From contig JBHEKY010000008.1 of assembly GCA_041859095.1 (NCBI GenBank), positions 1 through 7,216 of the forward strand: 7,216 nucleotides of DNA, given 5' to 3'. Each line of letters opens with the position of its first letter. The first letter of the stretch is position 1. The DNA comes from UBA1422 sp041859095 (lineage in GTDB: Bacteria > Bacillota > Clostridia > Peptostreptococcales > Anaerovoracaceae). Shown here one piece after another: positions 5,509-7,216 of this stretch. The position numbers and the translations under genes are program-made. Under the pieces are notes generated by a model, which worked only from the letters and a program-made list of their open reading frames with translations, was not told the DNA's origin and ran no database searches.

Positions 5509-5967
5509 TTGAAAAAAATACTTGTAAGCGCATGTCTCTGCGGTGATCCCTGCAGATATGATGGCAAAGCGGTGCCTTGCGACGATCCCACATTTCTAAG
5601 ATGGCTGAAAGAAGGCCGTTTCGTGCAGGTGTGCCCGGAGATTCTGGCAGGACTTGGCGTTCCCAGAGGGGAGAGCCAACGACGAGGAGATCGTGTAGTG
5701 ACCATTAACGGTCGAGATGTAACAGAACCTTTTATTAAAGGCGCGGAGGCCACGTTAGCGCTGGCCAAACTGCAACAAGTAGCCTTTTGCATTTTAAAAC
5801 AGCGGAGCCCTTCTTGTGGTAGCAGCATCATCCATGATGGAACATTTTCCGGAATCAAAATACCTGGTCAGGGAGTTACGACAGAAATATTAAAGAATGC
5901 CGGGTTTATCGTAGTAGGTGAGGACCAAATGGAAGAAGCCATCATTCTGGAGGAACAAACGAGATGA
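5509..5967 (+). CDS. DUF523 family protein
   Basis: 152-residue protein from a TTG start. It shows the family hallmarks: VSACLCGDPCRYDG at the N-terminus (C9, C11, C15), VCPEILAGLGVPR (C42-P-E, 41-53) and RSPSCGSS (C103). The repeated conserved cysteines suggest metal binding or redox chemistry, but no reaction has been assigned to the family that I can state. Length fits stand-alone DUF523 proteins; longer relatives are fused to DUF1722. The gene ends in ATGA shared with the xpt start, so the two are probably translationally coupled. Position between a flavoprotein and xpt gives no clear functional hint. Confidence 0.88.
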   Translation: MKKILVSACLCGDPCRYDGKAVPCDDPTFLRWLKEGRFVQVCPEILAGLGVPRGESQRRGDRVVTINGRDVTEPFIKGAEATLALAKLQQVAFCILKQRSPSCGSSIIHDGTFSGIKIPGQGVTTEILKNAGFIVVGEDQMEEAIILEEQTR

Positions 5968-6545
5968 AAGCATTAATCGACAAAATCCGAAATGAAGGTG
6001 AAACCATCGGCACCCAAATCGTCAAAGTTGACGGTTTCGTGAACCATCAGATAGATGTGGCATTCATGATGGAAATGGGTCGGGAATTCCGAAATAGATT
6101 TGGAGAGACCAAGGTGGATAAAATCCTAACGGTTGAAGCTAGTGGCATTGCCATTGCATGTTTAACCTCGGTTGCTTTTGGATATCCGCGGGTTGTTTTT
6201 GCAAAAAAAATAGCGCCTGTCACCATGGTAGATGGTTTTTATGAATCGGAGGCCAAATCTTTCACGAAAGGAACGGTATCCATGCTGCGGGTGTCAAAAA
6301 AATTCCTGGAACCAAAAGACCGCGTACTGATCGTCGACGATTTCCTGGCACATGGAGAAGCGGCTATGGCGATGGCGGATATTGTCCGACAGGCCGGTGC
6401 TACCATTGTTGGCTTTGGAATTGTTATTGAGAAGGCTTTCCAAGGAGGCGGAGACAAGCTTAAGCAAGCCGGATATCGGGTTGAGTCCCTCGCTGTCATT
6501 GACAAAATTGAAGATGGCAAGATTTTCTTCAATTCTGAACAATAA
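5964..6545 (+). CDS. xpt: Xanthine phosphoribosyltransferase
   Basis: 193-residue type I phosphoribosyltransferase that makes XMP from xanthine and PRPP in purine salvage. Recognisable blocks are VDGFVNHQIDV (22-32), TVEASGIAIA (56-65), FAKK (79-82) and the PRPP-binding loop RVLIVDDFLAHGEA (120-133); from memory, the Bacillus subtilis enzyme has LANGQA in the same loop, so H130 and E132 are mild variations. Length equals the family norm. GGAGGAA (5949-5955) sits eight bases before ATG 5964, inside the end of the DUF523 gene. Unlike Bacillus xpt, the gene is not led by its own purine riboswitch because it is the last gene of an operon. The next gene encodes a BMP/PnrA-type binding protein, fitting uptake and salvage of purines. 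Confidence 0.93.
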   Translation: MKALIDKIRNEGETIGTQIVKVDGFVNHQIDVAFMMEMGREFRNRFGETKVDKILTVEASGIAIACLTSVAFGYPRVVFAKKIAPVTMVDGFYESEAKSFTKGTVSMLRVSKKFLEPKDRVLIVDDFLAHGEAAMAMADIVRQAGATIVGFGIVIEKAFQGGGDKLKQAGYRVESLAVIDKIEDGKIFFNSEQ

Positions 6546-6562
6546 TTACAGTAACCAAAAAT

Positions 6563-6586
6563 TATGTTCGGATTGATACGAACTAT
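6563..6586 (+). promoter_or_regulatory. PurBox-like inverted pair between xpt and the BMP gene
   Basis: On the minus strand, 6575-6563 reads CAATCCGAACATA, matching the PurR box AWWWCCGAACWWT (from memory) at 11 of 13 positions including all of CCGAAC. On the plus strand, 6574-6586 has a poorer partner containing ACGAAC. The two form a TTCG/CGAA inverted repeat with 8 bases between, shorter than the 16-17 known for Bacillus. It could instead be a weak hairpin at the end of xpt. The neighbouring purine genes make PurR control plausible. Confidence 0.35.
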
Positions 6587-6630
6587 ATAAAAAACATTCC
6601 AATAATTCACACTTTTTTTCGGCAAAAAAC

Positions 6631-6659
6631 TTTCTATCCTCTTTTCGGCTGATTATAAT
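6631..6659 (+). promoter_or_regulatory. Probable promoter of the BMP lipoprotein gene
   Basis: Perfect -10 TATAAT (6654-6659) with a weak -35 TTTCTA (6631-6636) at 17 bases. A direct repeat TTTTCGGC (6616-6623 and 6642-6649) brackets the -35. Weak -35 boxes often go with activators, but no activator is evident. The rest of the 164-base gap is AT-rich, without a riboswitch or clear terminator. Confidence 0.5.
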
Positions 6660-6709
6660 AAAAGAAGTAAAATCAACTACCAGTTACATCTATTATTAGG
6701 AGGAAAAGA

Positions 6710-7216
6710 GTGAAAATGAAAAAGATTATTGCGTTATTGTTGGCGCTCATGATGGTCTTCGGATTCACTGCCTGCGGAGGCAGCGGTACAGAAGATGAAG
6801 TGACAAAGGTCGGATTTATTTATATCGGCAGCGCAACAGACGGAGGCTTCACACAAGCCCATGACCAAGCAAGACAAAAAGTCGAAGAACATTTTAAAGG
6901 AACCGTGGAAACGCTCTTTCTAGAAAATGTAAAAGAAGACAAAGAAGCAGTCAAAACAGCAGCTTTGAACCTGATGGATCAAGGATGCACCATCATCGTA
7001 GCCAACAGTTTTGGCTTTATGGATGCGATGGATGAACTGGCTGCAGAATACCCAGACAACTATTTCCTGCATTTCTCCGGCTACAAAGCCAACGACACAA
7101 ATTTTGACAATTTCTTCGGTGCCATGGAAGAGCCAAGATACCTTTCCGGTATTGCTGCGGCATGATGACCGAAACAAACAAATTGGGATATGTAGCAGCA
7201 TTTCCGTACACAGAAG
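6710..7216 (+). pseudogene. BMP/PnrA-family substrate-binding lipoprotein, frameshifted and running off the window
   Basis: Start GTG 6710 follows AGGAGG (6698-6703) by six bases; ATG 6716 is the alternative. A lipoprotein signal follows: KMKK, a hydrophobic stretch IIALLLALMMVFGF, and lipobox FTAC with Cys22 as the lipidated residue. The mature part starts with a GGSGTEDEVTK linker and then VGFIYIGSATDGGFTQAHDQAR, the characteristic start of BMP (PnrA/TmpC/NupN-like) binding proteins of ABC transporters, many of which bind purine nucleosides. After YLSGIAA the frame meets TGA at 7163. One added G near 7159-7160 would restore AAGMMTETNKLGYVAAFPYTE, read in the other frame from 7162 to the window end. 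So the gene carries a one-base deletion, or the sequence has an error. The family is about 350 residues, so more than half lies beyond the window. The adjacent xpt supports a purine role. Confidence 0.8.

Noticed and set aside
6546..6709. A purine riboswitch ahead of the BMP gene
   Set aside because: The gap is AT-rich with only a 5-bp hairpin; the three-helix junction and conserved loop sequences of a purine aptamer are not seen.

Overview
The window reads as a chromosomal segment of an anaerobic, low-to-mid GC Bacillota (Clostridia-like) bacterium that probably decodes UAG as pyrrolysine. Support for this: strong AGGAGG-type ribosome binding sites, sigma-A-like promoters, U-tailed hairpin terminators, a tRNA gene with an encoded CCA, a DUF523 protein, a BMP/PnrA-type lipoprotein, and above all a dimethylamine methyltransferase gene (mtbB) that continues in frame through an internal TAG. 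The species cannot be named from the sequence.

Left part (1-2931). The last 14 codons of an unknown gene end at a clear terminator. Then follow a COG2509-type FAD-dependent dehydrogenase (141-1538) and mtbB (1531-2931), which overlap by 8 bases. MtbB carries TAG at codon 354, nearly the same position as the pyrrolysine of archaeal MtbB. No corrinoid protein, activase, pyl gene or tRNA-Pyl lies in the window, so the decoding machinery must be elsewhere.

Middle (2932-3328). A near-consensus promoter starts nine bases after mtbB and drives tRNA-Leu(CAG). A 40-base perfect palindrome begins at the last base of the tRNA. After it comes a GC-rich stretch of about 155 bases that looks like a structured non-coding RNA: its ends pair over 13 bp, it contains several hairpins, and it is followed by a very strong terminator. 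Its 5' strand is an exact 16-base complement of the tRNA-Leu T-arm, and its 3' end is an exact 19-base direct copy of the tRNA 3' end. This is the most unusual piece of the window; a relation to the raiA-motif RNA is possible but not verified.

Right part (3388-7216). A small TfoX N-terminal-domain protein stands alone and ends in TAG with a TAA two codons later, a sensible arrangement where UAG can be read through. A textbook promoter (3740-3767) then starts a probable operon: PaaI-like hotdog thioesterase, COG0644/CbrA-like flavoprotein, DUF523 protein (TTG start) and xanthine phosphoribosyltransferase (xpt), the last two overlapping by ATGA. After a 164-base AT-rich gap with PurBox-like sequences comes the start of a BMP/PnrA-family substrate-binding lipoprotein gene, probably for nucleoside uptake, which is broken by a one-base frameshift and runs off the window. 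xpt and the BMP gene together suggest purine salvage. In the window, TAG occurs in real reading frames only inside mtbB and at the end of the TfoX-like gene; the other complete genes end in TAA or TGA.
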